The position numbers and the translations under genes are program-made. Below are positions 49,994-59,232 of a DNA stretch of 64,000 nt, piece by piece. Source of the stretch: Endozoicomonas sp. G2_1 (GTDB taxonomy: Bacteria > Pseudomonadota > Gammaproteobacteria > Enterobacterales > Alteromonadaceae); contig NZ_JAGHQT010000014.1 in assembly GCF_017744155.1 (NCBI RefSeq), forward strand, positions 31,008-95,007, given 5' to 3'. The stretch's first letter is position 1. The number at the start of each line of letters is the position of its first letter. A model generated the notes under the pieces. The model saw only the letters and a list, made by a program, of their open reading frames with translations. It was not told the origin of the DNA and made no database searches.

Positions 49994-51613
49994 CTACAAA
50001 CCTGACATCGTTGTAGGTAGGGCATCGACAATATCACTAGCCAATAAACCGCGCTGTGCTAATTTTTTCACTAATAAATCGGCACAGTAACCGTGTATAA
50101 AGCAGGCGTAGCGCACCGCCTCAAGCATTGAACCAAATTGCAAAACACTGGCAGCACAAATACCCGCTAAAACGTCCCCCATGCCACCTGAAGCCATACC
50201 TGGATTACCTGAGCTGTTTATCCAAACTTGCAGGCCATCACTAATCAAGGTACCCGCGCCTTTTAGTAGACAAATACCACCAAATTTTGTCGCTATCGCG
50301 TTAACCGCAGCAAAACGATCGGCTTCAATATCGGCGACTGTTGTCTTTAACAGTCGAGCGGCTTCAAGTGGGTGCGGCGTTAATAACCAGTTAGCTCGCT
50401 TACACTGAACTTGCTCGTTTTCAGGCAGCTGCGCCAATAAATTTAAGCCATCGGCATCGAGTACAATAAACTTATCCTTCATACTGTCAGGGTGTTGAAT
50501 AATTTGTTTAAACAAAGCCTTGCCCCAGTCACCTTGTCCTAAACCTGGACCGATAACAATAACCTTAGCTTTGGCAAAATGACTGTGATTAAGCAATTCC
50601 TCACTCGATGTTGGCGCGAGCATCAGTTCAGGTCGACCATGAAAAACCAGTGCTTGATTACTCGCATGACACGCAACTGACACTAAGCCAGCCCCGGCTC
50701 GAAGTGCCGCTTCTGCCGACAATCGAATAGCACCGGGCATACCCTCTGCGCCACCAATCGCCAAAACTAAACCAACCTCGCCTTTGTGACAACCTACGCG
50801 CCTTGCTGGCATCACTGGTAAATTAGTTTTGCCTTGCACCGAGCACTCAGTTGCCACCTGCTGCTGAAATGCGTGATTAATTGATAGCGGCGCTAAATAG
50901 AGTTGACCAACAACATCAGGGCCACGGCCAGTTAACAAACCTTGCTTAACCGCAATAAAACTAATGGTATCGGTGGCGCTAATACAACTATCTAATGACC
51001 TATTTAGTTGATCTTGATTGTTTTCAATATTGCCAGTAGTGGCGTTTAACCCCGACGGGATATCGACGCTGATAACATTAAAAGTTGAACGATTCACCGC
51101 AGTCACCAGCTCGCGTATTGGTTGTGATAAACAGCCTCTAAAGCCAATACCAAATAGGGCATCAATTACAAGACAATGCTTAAAGCCTTGCTGAAACTGT
51201 TTGAGTTGACAAGCAAATAAATTTAAAGAGGGACTGGAAGGAAGTAAATACTCACTATAGCTTTCTGTATTCATCGCTGTTTGCTGCAATAGTTGATAAG
51301 CAGTTAACGCGTCTCCTGTTAATACTTGTGGCTGACACACGAGTATTAAATCAACTGGAAGACCACTCTCTATCGCCAACCTCGCTGTTATAAAACCATC
51401 GCCACCATTATTACCTTTACCCGCTAATACGATTAACTTATCGGTTGCTGGATAATGTGATTTTAAATGAGTAAATACTGCTGTCCCTGCCATCGTCATC
51501 AAATCAAACATGGCAATATTGCTCGCGGTTGCCACCTCACGTTCGTGTTCAAGAAGCTGCTTAGCGCTGTATACTCGCTGTGGTAAACTATCGGCAAGTT
51601 TTACTGTGGTCAT
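49994..51613 (-). CDS. nnr: Bifunctional NAD(P)H-hydrate epimerase / ADP-dependent dehydratase
   Basis: Repairs hydrated NADH and NADPH. About 539 aa from ATG 51613. N-terminal YjeF_N epimerase (LAGKGNNGGDGFITARLAIE; VIDALFGIGFRG) and C-terminal ribokinase-like dehydratase (LAIGGAEGMPGAIRLSAEAA; LTPHPLEAARL; GNPGMASGGMGDVLAGI, where the last is the nucleotide-binding loop). Divergent from queG across about 50 bases. Confidence 0.96.
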   Translation of the reverse strand: MTTVKLADSLPQRVYSAKQLLEHEREVATASNIAMFDLMTMAGTAVFTHLKSHYPATDKLIVLAGKGNNGGDGFITARLAIESGLPVDLILVCQPQVLTGDALTAYQLLQQTAMNTESYSEYLLPSSPSLNLFACQLKQFQQGFKHCLVIDALFGIGFRGCLSQPIRELVTAVNRSTFNVISVDIPSGLNATTGNIENNQDQLNRSLDSCISATDTISFIAVKQGLLTGRGPDVVGQLYLAPLSINHAFQQQVATECSVQGKTNLPVMPARRVGCHKGEVGLVLAIGGAEGMPGAIRLSAEAALRAGAGLVSVACHASNQALVFHGRPELMLAPTSSEELLNHSHFAKAKVIVIGPGLGQGDWGKALFKQIIQHPDSMKDKFIVLDADGLNLLAQLPENEQVQCKRANWLLTPHPLEAARLLKTTVADIEADRFAAVNAIATKFGGICLLKGAGTLISDGLQVWINSSGNPGMASGGMGDVLAGICAASVLQFGSMLEAVRYACFIHGYCADLLVKKLAQRGLLASDIVDALPTTMSGL

Positions 51614-51663
51614 GCTCTCGATCATAGTCGTCCTAACTTATCAGGTGTTTTAACAAGGTGTCG

Positions 51664-52815
51664 ATGTCATCATCTAATATCAACTATCAAGCTTTGGCGG
51701 AAAAAATCAAGTCGTGGAGTACTGAGTTGGGCTTTGCTCAAGTCGGTATTGCCGATATTGATTTAACCGAGCAAGAGGCACCTTTACTCGATTGGCTCGC
51801 AAACAATTACCACGGTGATATGGACTATATGGCGCGACACGGGTTAATGCGAGCAAGGCCAAATGAACTTGTGCCAGAAACCGTGCGGGTGATTAGTGTG
51901 CGGATGAATTACCTGCCAACCAGCGCAAAATTTGCCAAATTACTCAGTAAACCCGATCACGCTTATGTCAGTCGCTATGCCCTTGGCCGCGATTATCACA
52001 AGTTGATGCGCAAGCGCTTAAAACAGCTCGGCGAGAAAATTAAACAGCATTGCCAAACATTTAACTATCGTCCATTTGTTGATTCAGCACCTGTATTAGA
52101 GCGACCTTTAGCCGAAAAAGCCGGTCTAGGCTGGACTGGTAAGCATTCGCTAATTATTAATCAGCAAGCCGGTTCTTGGTTTTTCCTCGGCGAATTATTG
52201 GTTGATATTCCCCTGCCTGTTGACACTCAAGTTGAAGAAAAGTGTGGCAGCTGTGTTGCCTGCTTAAAAATATGTCCAACTCAGGCGATAGTGGCGCCTT
52301 ACGTGATCGACGCTCGCCGCTGTATTTCGTATCTCACTATCGAAAAGCAAGGAATCATTGAAGAAGAGTTTCGGCCACTGATTGGCAATCGAATATACGG
52401 TTGTGATGACTGTCAGCTGATTTGCCCATGGAATAAATTTGGCGAATTAAGTGCTGAACAAGACTTTCAAGCACGACAAAACTTGGATGAAATCAGTTTG
52501 CTCGAAGTATTCAGTTGGTCTGAAGACGAGTTTCTCGCCAAAACTGAAGGTTCACCGATTAGGCGTATCGGCTTTCAAAGCTGGCAACGAAATATTGCTA
52601 TCGCTATGGGCAACGCTCCTTACCAAATTGAGATTATCAACGCTTTAACCGAAAGGCTAGCTAACGCCGATGACGTTGTTACGGAGCACATTGAGTGGGC
52701 ACTTAGTCAGCAAAAAGATAAACAACAGCAAAGTAGTCAAGCAATTCCTGTCAATCATCGCTTAACAGGCAGATTAGTGCGTTCAATAGAAAAAGGTTTA
52801 CCGCGAGACGCTTAA
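51664..52815 (+). CDS. queG: Epoxyqueuosine reductase
   Basis: Cobalamin- and Fe-S-dependent last step of queuosine synthesis in tRNA. 383 aa from ATG 51664 with AAGG 5 bases upstream; the GTG at 51658 lies within that site. Two [4Fe-4S] motifs: CGSCVACLKICPTQAI and CDDCQLICPWNKFG. DSAPVLERPLAEKAGLGWTG is the catalytic region. Divergent from nnr as in E. coli. Confidence 0.97.
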   Translation: MSSSNINYQALAEKIKSWSTELGFAQVGIADIDLTEQEAPLLDWLANNYHGDMDYMARHGLMRARPNELVPETVRVISVRMNYLPTSAKFAKLLSKPDHAYVSRYALGRDYHKLMRKRLKQLGEKIKQHCQTFNYRPFVDSAPVLERPLAEKAGLGWTGKHSLIINQQAGSWFFLGELLVDIPLPVDTQVEEKCGSCVACLKICPTQAIVAPYVIDARRCISYLTIEKQGIIEEEFRPLIGNRIYGCDDCQLICPWNKFGELSAEQDFQARQNLDEISLLEVFSWSEDEFLAKTEGSPIRRIGFQSWQRNIAIAMGNAPYQIEIINALTERLANADDVVTEHIEWALSQQKDKQQQSSQAIPVNHRLTGRLVRSIEKGLPRDA

Positions 52816-52853
52816 ACTCATGTTGTTTTACTTTCGGTTATTGCGCGGTTAGT

Positions 52854-53075
52854 TCACTCTGGCTTGTTGAGTTGGCTGCGATTGAGTTTGTGTTGCTGAC
52901 ACTCGGCCATAATCGCTAATCTTTCCGCTTCAGAATAACGGCGCCAGCCGACAATTTCATCAAGATGGCGATAACAGCCCAAACAATAGTCTTGCTCGTT
53001 CAAACAACAATTTCGCACACACGGGCTACTTATCATTTCAGCTTGATTTGAACTGGCGTAATTATCGGCAGGCAT
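52854..53075 (-). CDS. DUF1289 small cysteine-rich protein
   Basis: 73 aa with the family pattern SPCVRNCCLNEQDYCLGCYR (four cysteines, probably metal-binding) followed by EIVGWRRYSEAERLAIMAEC. Function unknown. It starts three bases after the stop of the large kinase-like gene and is probably translated with it. Confidence 0.88.
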   Translation of the reverse strand: MPADNYASSNQAEMISSPCVRNCCLNEQDYCLGCYRHLDEIVGWRRYSEAERLAIMAECQQHKLNRSQLNKPE

Positions 53076-53078
53076 AGG

Positions 53079-56000
53079 CTAAATTGCCTCGGCATACAAA
53101 TTGAGCGCAATTGTCGCCTGTTGAAGGTCCGCCAACAAATGAGCTGCCCGCTGAAAGTCTTGTTGTTCAAGACTTTGCTGACACTGCTCAGCAATAGCAA
53201 GTAAATTAGAAGCTGCCATAATGCGAGCTATTGTGCTAATTTTTGCTACCAAAGTTTGGCAAGCAGCAACATTTTTATGCCTAATTTCAGAGGCTAAGCT
53301 CGCTTGTAGTTGCTCAAGTGATGCGATGTGATGATCCAACATAAATACCGCCATTTCAGGAGAACCTTGGTTATTGGCATATTCAGCGAGATCAAAAGCC
53401 GCTGGCAACTTATCAAACTGGCTGTGGCTGTCTTTATATTCATTGTTCACTAAGGCCAATTTAGCTTCTAATCGCTTGACCTGTTCAACCAAGGCCTGAT
53501 GTTCGCTATCTTCACTACACTCTTTTTCCGCTGGCTGCTGTTGCAGCCAGGGTGCAAGCAAGGTTAAGAGCTGCTGAACACTGTCGCGATCTAATTGTTG
53601 AGACAAGGTTTCTAATTGCCAGTTTGAAAGCTCGCCAGCATCATTATCATTGAGCTGCCAAGCTTGTTCTTGAAAACTGATAACCGCTCTTGAACACGCT
53701 TGACCAGACGCCATTTCAATTAATGGCGACTCGGCAAAGTTAGTCAATAACACCGTATAACGACCACTGTGCCAATAACGTAAACAATCAGATGACAAAT
53801 GAGTAAACGTCACCCGACAACCAATCGCCTTAAGTAACAATAACCACGGTTTTGCTTGTTGATAGTCGCCATGGCCAACCAGTACCTGTAATGGTACTTG
53901 TAGTGGCGGTAATTCAGTTAAAAACGCTGAGTCCAACCAAGCCAATGGTGTTGGTAATGTTAAAATATCAGTGTCGCTAAACTCAATGGGCTCCGATAAA
54001 TCAGCGCCTTGGGCTGATTCAGCCAACGCGTGCATTAAGGTAAATGACAACTGATAGCCGCTAGCAGTTGTTGCGAGTTGCAAATTATCACCGTGTAAAT
54101 AGTGGAATAACTCAGTCAAAACCAGTGCACCACTGGCGTTGACTACTTCTGGCAAGTTATCTGCGTTGAGTTCAACACCGTTAACCAAGTGGCTCAATAC
54201 ACTTGGTACAATGAGCGCTGAATTTTCATTAGTGCCTTGTTCTAAAGAAACACTTAAAACGTATCTAACCGCATGTTGGCCAGCATTTTTGTCAGCAAGA
54301 CTTAGCGACAAGCCAATTGACGCATGTTGTTGACTGAGACCATCACGAACTATTGCCAATAAATATTGAAAGCATTGCTGATAAGTCTCGTTGTGCACAT
54401 TTAGTTTAGTATTGAGCTGAGGCTCAGCATGAACATAAAAGTTGATACCTTGTTCTTTCTTATTAGCTATCAAAACCTTTTCAGCAGAGCGTAAACGAGC
54501 GTTGATCACTAGTTCAGCCAGCAAATCGGTCAATTCTATATCACTGCGAGTGAGTGCTTTTTGCTGCCACTTTAGCAGTAGTAAGCGCAAGTCTTGCAGC
54601 TGTGTTGAACGATAAAACGAAGTAAGGCCAGCATCATTAGCGGACAAAGTTGGCAGTTGTTGATCGGCGATTATCAATTCACTATTTTGGCTAACAACAT
54701 CGATTTGCTGAACAGTATCACGCGCGAGTTGCTGAGTTCGCTGATCGGTTATTTTTTGCTGCAGTTGGTCGACGATTTCACGTTGCTCATTGACGTCGTT
54801 TTGATTAACCAAAATTCCACGCCAACCATCGCGATACTCGAGCGTTAAGCGATAATGTTGCTGATCAACGACAATCGTGACACTGGCTGCTTGTTTTTTA
54901 CTCTTAGCTACTTTTGCACCATCAATTACTTGTTTAAATTGAACTTTGTTTAAAGCCGAGATCAGAGTTTTTCTCGCAATAGCTTTTGATGATAACCCTA
55001 GCAGGGTTAGCAATAGTTTAGGTGCAACGAGTTGGCCTTGACTATCGAGCTGCCAACAATAAATTTGCTGCTGCGCAAGGTCATCAAGCAAAACATTCTG
55101 CTCTTGTAGCAAATGCTGATAATCTTGCTCACTGAAGCTTGGCTTGACAATACTCTGCACTAACTCAATTATTTCCGCCTGCTCATAAGTTGTTGGCTCA
55201 AGACTCGACAACTCAGCGCCATATTTAACACCCGCTAACAAGGCTCGTGACTGCTCTGCAAACAACTTAGCTCGGCTTCTTACTTTGAGCAGTAGTAACA
55301 ACAAAGCCATTACCGAGATTAATAATAAGGAAAATGCACCTAATCTTTGTTGCTCTTTGCTAAAGTGCTTGGTAAGTAATTGCTGTGTGTCGGTAATGAA
55401 ACTTGGCAACACTGACGAGTAACCAGTTTCATTAATTTGATAGACCTGACTCAATGAAATGAGCTTTTGCTGTTGTTGACTAATTAAGCTGCGGTAGTCT
55501 TCTGCCAGTCTCAAATGGCTGCGCCACTTCGCCAGCATAGTTTGAGGTTCATAGAGCAATGCCAATAAGATATCAAGCTGGGTAGTTAAGCTTTGTAACG
55601 GTTTATCTGGCGAGTTGCGCTCGGCAAGTTGTTGATAAGTCGTTTGAATCAGTTCGCTAGCACGACGGTAGTGTTCAAATTCATTAATTGTAGTTTGCAC
55701 CGACAATAGTGCTAAGCCGTCATTCAGTTTGGCCAAAGCACCAGAAAGCTCGATTAAAGACTCAAATTCGCTCATCAATTGCGCATGTGCTCGTGCTCTT
55801 GTTACTGTGACTCGGTCACTTCTGCTATCACTGTTGATCAATCTCAGTAACTCTTGTTGTCGCTGTTTTTTCAGCGTCATTAACTCAGTAAGGTTGGTTT
55901 GAGTTAATTGCACCTGAATTAACACACTTTGTCTGAGTTGCTGATTGCGGCCAGAGTGTTGGCTAAGGTGTGTTAATGATTGCTCTAACTGAGCAGCGGA

Positions 56001-56342
56001 ACGTGCCAGCAAAGGAAAATTTTCACCGCTATCAGCTAGCTTTATTTGTTGGCTAAGTAATTTAAGTTGTTGAAAAACGCGTTGATGTAACTGCAAATAT
56101 TGACCAGCATCTTTGGCCAGCAAAATTTCCGTCATTAAGCTTTGGCTGTCGGCAATATTATTGTAAACACTCAATTGCTTTTGCAAAGCCGGAACTTGTT
56201 GCCGTTCGAACTGTTCTAATTTTAGCTCGCCTTCAACAAGTAAAAACGCCAGCGTTAATAAGGCAAAAGCAAAGACCAAAACACAGCTCAACAGCAAGCC
56301 AGTGTATTGCTGATAAAAAGGCTTAATTGACGAATTTTCCAT
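53079..56342 (-). CDS. Hybrid-histidine-kinase-like membrane protein, apparently catalytically degenerate
   Basis: 1087 aa. TM1 (about 14-36), a long helical periplasmic region (about 40-330), TM2 (about 334-353), a PAS-like segment (about 420-515), a coiled coil, then regions placed like DHp (about 536-615), HATPase (about 650-775), receiver (about 817-890) and HPt (about 975-1085). The pattern is TorS/BarA-like, but I find no H-box His-Glu, no N-box or Gly boxes, Asn868 where the receiver Asp should be (VLLTNFAESP) and Gln1029 where the HPt His should be (ACQTLVAKIS). The open frame is intact, so it is probably a selected scaffold or sensor rather than debris. Homology of the degenerate domains is my inference. 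Operon with the DUF1289 gene. Confidence 0.65.
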   Translation of the reverse strand: MENSSIKPFYQQYTGLLLSCVLVFAFALLTLAFLLVEGELKLEQFERQQVPALQKQLSVYNNIADSQSLMTEILLAKDAGQYLQLHQRVFQQLKLLSQQIKLADSGENFPLLARSAAQLEQSLTHLSQHSGRNQQLRQSVLIQVQLTQTNLTELMTLKKQRQQELLRLINSDSRSDRVTVTRARAHAQLMSEFESLIELSGALAKLNDGLALLSVQTTINEFEHYRRASELIQTTYQQLAERNSPDKPLQSLTTQLDILLALLYEPQTMLAKWRSHLRLAEDYRSLISQQQQKLISLSQVYQINETGYSSVLPSFITDTQQLLTKHFSKEQQRLGAFSLLLISVMALLLLLLKVRSRAKLFAEQSRALLAGVKYGAELSSLEPTTYEQAEIIELVQSIVKPSFSEQDYQHLLQEQNVLLDDLAQQQIYCWQLDSQGQLVAPKLLLTLLGLSSKAIARKTLISALNKVQFKQVIDGAKVAKSKKQAASVTIVVDQQHYRLTLEYRDGWRGILVNQNDVNEQREIVDQLQQKITDQRTQQLARDTVQQIDVVSQNSELIIADQQLPTLSANDAGLTSFYRSTQLQDLRLLLLKWQQKALTRSDIELTDLLAELVINARLRSAEKVLIANKKEQGINFYVHAEPQLNTKLNVHNETYQQCFQYLLAIVRDGLSQQHASIGLSLSLADKNAGQHAVRYVLSVSLEQGTNENSALIVPSVLSHLVNGVELNADNLPEVVNASGALVLTELFHYLHGDNLQLATTASGYQLSFTLMHALAESAQGADLSEPIEFSDTDILTLPTPLAWLDSAFLTELPPLQVPLQVLVGHGDYQQAKPWLLLLKAIGCRVTFTHLSSDCLRYWHSGRYTVLLTNFAESPLIEMASGQACSRAVISFQEQAWQLNDNDAGELSNWQLETLSQQLDRDSVQQLLTLLAPWLQQQPAEKECSEDSEHQALVEQVKRLEAKLALVNNEYKDSHSQFDKLPAAFDLAEYANNQGSPEMAVFMLDHHIASLEQLQASLASEIRHKNVAACQTLVAKISTIARIMAASNLLAIAEQCQQSLEQQDFQRAAHLLADLQQATIALNLYAEAI

Positions 56343-56438
56343 ATAAAACAGTAGCCAGTTTTAAGAGATAAAAAATAAACTGGCACCAGTCTAGAGCAAT
56401 GTCGCAGTATTGACTAGTCGAAGCCAATGGTTATCAAA

Positions 56439-57185
56439 CTATTCAGCGGTTTTTTTCGAGTGTTTTACCGCTAAGTTAATATCGCGCATTTCTTCGGCAG
56501 TTAAATCTCGCCATTGACCCGGCCGTAAACCAGCAATAGAGACATTCATAATACGGGTGCGTTTGAGCTTTTTAACTTCATAACCCAAGTATTCGCACAT
56601 CCGGCGAATTTGTCTATTTAAGCCCTGCGTTAAAACTATGCGGAAAACAAATTTGCTTTGCATTGTCGTTTTACACGGCTTAGTAATCGTACCTAAAATC
56701 GGGACCCCTTTGCTCATACGCGTAATAAAGCGCTCGCTAATAGGCTTATCAACGGTTACGACATATTCTTTTTCGTGAGCGTTTTCAGCCCGCAGGATTT
56801 TATTGACGATATCACCGTCGCTCGTTAGAAAAATAAGCCCTTCGGAAGGTTTGTCCAAACGGCCGATGGGAAAAATGCGCTCTTTATGGCGAATGGCATC
56901 AATTATATTACCTTTGACATGACGTTCAGTGGTACAAGTAATACCTATTGGTTTGTTGTAAGCGATATACACCCGATCAGATTTGTTTTCTGGCGCGGCA
57001 CCAATTACCTTACCTGATACTTTAACAACATCACCCGGCTGTACCTTGGTACCTAGCTCGGGCAACTTATCGTTGATGGTGACTTTTTGCTGTTCAATCA
57101 ACTTGTCAGCTTCACGGCGTGAGCAAAACCCAGACTCACTAATATATTTATTGAGGCGCTTACCTGCTACTGTTTGTTCACTCAC
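56439..57185 (-). CDS. rluF: 23S rRNA pseudouridine synthase RluF
   Basis: RsuA-family enzyme that makes pseudouridine in the 23S rRNA. 248 aa. N-terminal S4 domain ([20 protein letters not shown]), then catalytic Asp in [18 protein letters not shown], and [20 protein letters not shown]. The Lys-rich [20 protein letters not shown] end is typical of RluF. RluB/RsuA are less likely by motif detail. Confidence 0.92.
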   Translation of the reverse strand: MSEQTVAGKRLNKYISESGFCSRREADKLIEQQKVTINDKLPELGTKVQPGDVVKVSGKVIGAAPENKSDRVYIAYNKPIGITCTTERHVKGNIIDAIRHKERIFPIGRLDKPSEGLIFLTSDGDIVNKILRAENAHEKEYVVTVDKPISERFITRMSKGVPILGTITKPCKTTMQSKFVFRIVLTQGLNRQIRRMCEYLGYEVKKLKRTRIMNVSIAGLRPGQWRDLTAEEMRDINLAVKHSKKTAE

Positions 57186-57324
57186 CGCTTTATCCGCTAT
57201 TTAATCTGTTCTAAAAATATATGAGTTGTGATTATATCAAACTAACATCTATACCCAAACCACATCGAAAGGAATGATTTTTAAGCTCACCCAGCCAGGA
57301 ATGACTTATAGATTAACAGGTAAT

Positions 57325-57350
57325 AAAAAACCGCCTTACGGCGGTTTTTT
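57325..57350 (-). terminator. Terminator after sulP
   Basis: Stem AAAAAACCGCC/GGCGGTTTTTT (57325-57335, 57340-57350) with TTAC loop; six T's follow the GC part on either strand, so it is bidirectional. It serves the sulP transcript on the - strand. Confidence 0.95.
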
Positions 57351-57378
57351 AGTGCAGTCAGATATTAAAATATATCAT

Positions 57379-59058
57379 TTAAGCAGGTCGCGGCTGCACT
57401 GAGCTAACCTGCTGATCTTTTTTTGACTTCTTCTTTGCCTTTTTCTCTTCGCGAGCTGCCGCTACAGCGTCAACCGCCGATTTCAACGCATCAATTCTTC
57501 TAGAAAAAACATGTGAACTATCAAAATGTTCATCGATTCCTAAACCAGTTAGTACGCTTTCAACATCAGAACTTAAACCTGACACAAACAGAATTTTACC
57601 GCTCGCCATCGCATCGCAAGCAATAGTTTCTACTGCTCGTGCTGCAGAAACATCCATAAATGGCACACGTTCAAAATCAAGTATCAGCGCGTGCGTACTA
57701 TCTTTGACTTTTTCTCTAACGTGATGACCAACATCTGCCGCAGCCCCAAAGCTCAACGGACCGCCAAAATCGAATACTCGAACGCGACCATGAGCCTGCA
57801 CTAATAATTCGTGCTCTTCTGGATCATCCAAATGCTCAGGCATATTTTTAAGCTTGTCGAGTTGGAACTGAGCCACTTGTTTAACATATGCAAGTGCAGC
57901 TAAGACAACACCAACACCTACCGCTTGGATAAGGTCAACAAACACCGTCATCAAGACCACAATCGCCATCAACACTAAATCAAAACGCGGACCACGGTGT
58001 GCCTTCTTGATGTAGCTCCAATCAATAATATCAGCACCCGCTTTAACCAAAATACCCGCCAATACAGCATGTGGAATATGAGAAGCTAAACTGCCTAAAC
58101 CAAGTACGATAGCAAGTAACAACAACGCGTGCACCATACCTGATATTTGACCACGGCCACCGGTACGAATGTTAACGAAGGTACGCATAGTTGCACCAGC
58201 ACCAGCGATACCGCCGATGAAACCAGCAACTGTATTACCAATACCTTGACCTACTAACTCTTTGTTACTGTTGTGACGTGTACGGGTCATGTTGTCAGCA
58301 ACTAACGAAGTTAATAGGCTGTCAATTGCACCTAACACCGCCAAAATTATTGCCGCTTCTAAAACAAGGGCAAAGCTATCTTGAGTGAAAACAGGCATAA
58401 CAAGTTCAGGTAAACCCGTTGGAATATCGCCAAGTACAGGAACATTACCAATCACTAAGCTCGCGAAGGTACCAATTAATAGTGCAGCTAATGCTCCAGG
58501 AACATACTTGCCCCAGCTAGCTGGCCATTTGTAAGCAATAATTAAGGTACCAAGTCCTAAGACCAAGGTGTAAGGATTGAGCGCGGAAACAGCAGCTGGA
58601 ATATCACCAATAGCGTCCAATGTGTTACTTGGCGAAGGATGTCCCATCAACACAATTACTTGCAGGCTGATAATAATGACGCCAATACCACTCATAAAAC
58701 CGGAAATAACAGGGTAAGGCACTAATCGGATATAGTCCCCAAGCCCAAATAATCCCATCACTATTTGAATAACACCCGCCAGTATTACAGCCGTAAAGAT
58801 TAGCGCTGGGTCACCGGTTAAACTGGCAAACAAGCCTGCTAAGACAACAACCATTGGACCTGTAGGTCCAGAAATTTGTGAAGGAGTGCCGCCAAACAGG
58901 GCTGCAAAAAAGCCAACGGCGATAGCCCCATACATGCCAGCAATAGGCCCTAAACCGGACGCAACGCCAAATGCCAATGCCAATGGCAAGGCAACAATAC
59001 CAGCGGTAATACCACCGGTGATATCCCCTCGAATATTCGAGGTATCAATTTTAATCAT
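57379..59058 (-). CDS. SulP family anion transporter with STAS domain
   Basis: 559 aa, about 11-12 hydrophobic helices in the first 400 residues, starting DITGGITAGIVALPLALAFG. The SulP signature GPTGPMVVVLAGLFA and NKELVGQGIGNTVAGFIGG are present. Residues about 440-540 form a STAS domain (VRVFDFGGPLSFGAA; ALILDFERVPFMDVSA), and the tail is Lys-rich. Members carry sulfate, bicarbonate or dicarboxylates; no cys or carbonic anhydrase gene is adjacent, so the ion is open. Marine SulP proteins next to LysR regulators suggest bicarbonate as a candidate (inference). Divergent from the LysR gene, sharing a dyad-rich promoter. Confidence 0.92.
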   Translation of the reverse strand: MIKIDTSNIRGDITGGITAGIVALPLALAFGVASGLGPIAGMYGAIAVGFFAALFGGTPSQISGPTGPMVVVLAGLFASLTGDPALIFTAVILAGVIQIVMGLFGLGDYIRLVPYPVISGFMSGIGVIIISLQVIVLMGHPSPSNTLDAIGDIPAAVSALNPYTLVLGLGTLIIAYKWPASWGKYVPGALAALLIGTFASLVIGNVPVLGDIPTGLPELVMPVFTQDSFALVLEAAIILAVLGAIDSLLTSLVADNMTRTRHNSNKELVGQGIGNTVAGFIGGIAGAGATMRTFVNIRTGGRGQISGMVHALLLLAIVLGLGSLASHIPHAVLAGILVKAGADIIDWSYIKKAHRGPRFDLVLMAIVVLMTVFVDLIQAVGVGVVLAALAYVKQVAQFQLDKLKNMPEHLDDPEEHELLVQAHGRVRVFDFGGPLSFGAAADVGHHVREKVKDSTHALILDFERVPFMDVSAARAVETIACDAMASGKILFVSGLSSDVESVLTGLGIDEHFDSSHVFSRRIDALKSAVDAVAAAREEKKAKKKSKKDQQVSSVQPRPA

Positions 59059-59143
59059 AACGATATCCTATGTGAAAACAGCAAAAAGCGCTTATCCCCT
59101 TTAACTAGTTTATTTATTTTATTCTATTTTTTTAATTTGCGAC

Positions 59144-59159
59144 ACTATCTCCTGATAGT
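59144..59159. promoter_or_regulatory. Dyad ACTATC-TCCT-GATAGT, candidate regulator site
   Basis: Six-base inverted repeat in the sulP/LysR intergenic region; shares the CTCC-TGATAG sequence with the region upstream of the small gene at 60307. Confidence 0.45.
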
Positions 59160-59179
59160 TATATAGAAAGATATACAAT

Positions 59180-59206
59180 TTCGTGATAGATTTTAACTAT
59201 CACGAA
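59180..59206. promoter_or_regulatory. Dyad TTCGTGATAG-N7-CTATCACGAA, candidate LysR operator
   Basis: Perfect 10-bp arms (59180-59189, 59197-59206), 7-base centre, about 27 bases before the LysR start and 120 bases before sulP. It has the size and interrupted-palindrome form of a LysR-type activator site. Confidence 0.65.
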
Positions 59207-59232
59207 TTAGATTTATCAAATAAAGGACAGAG

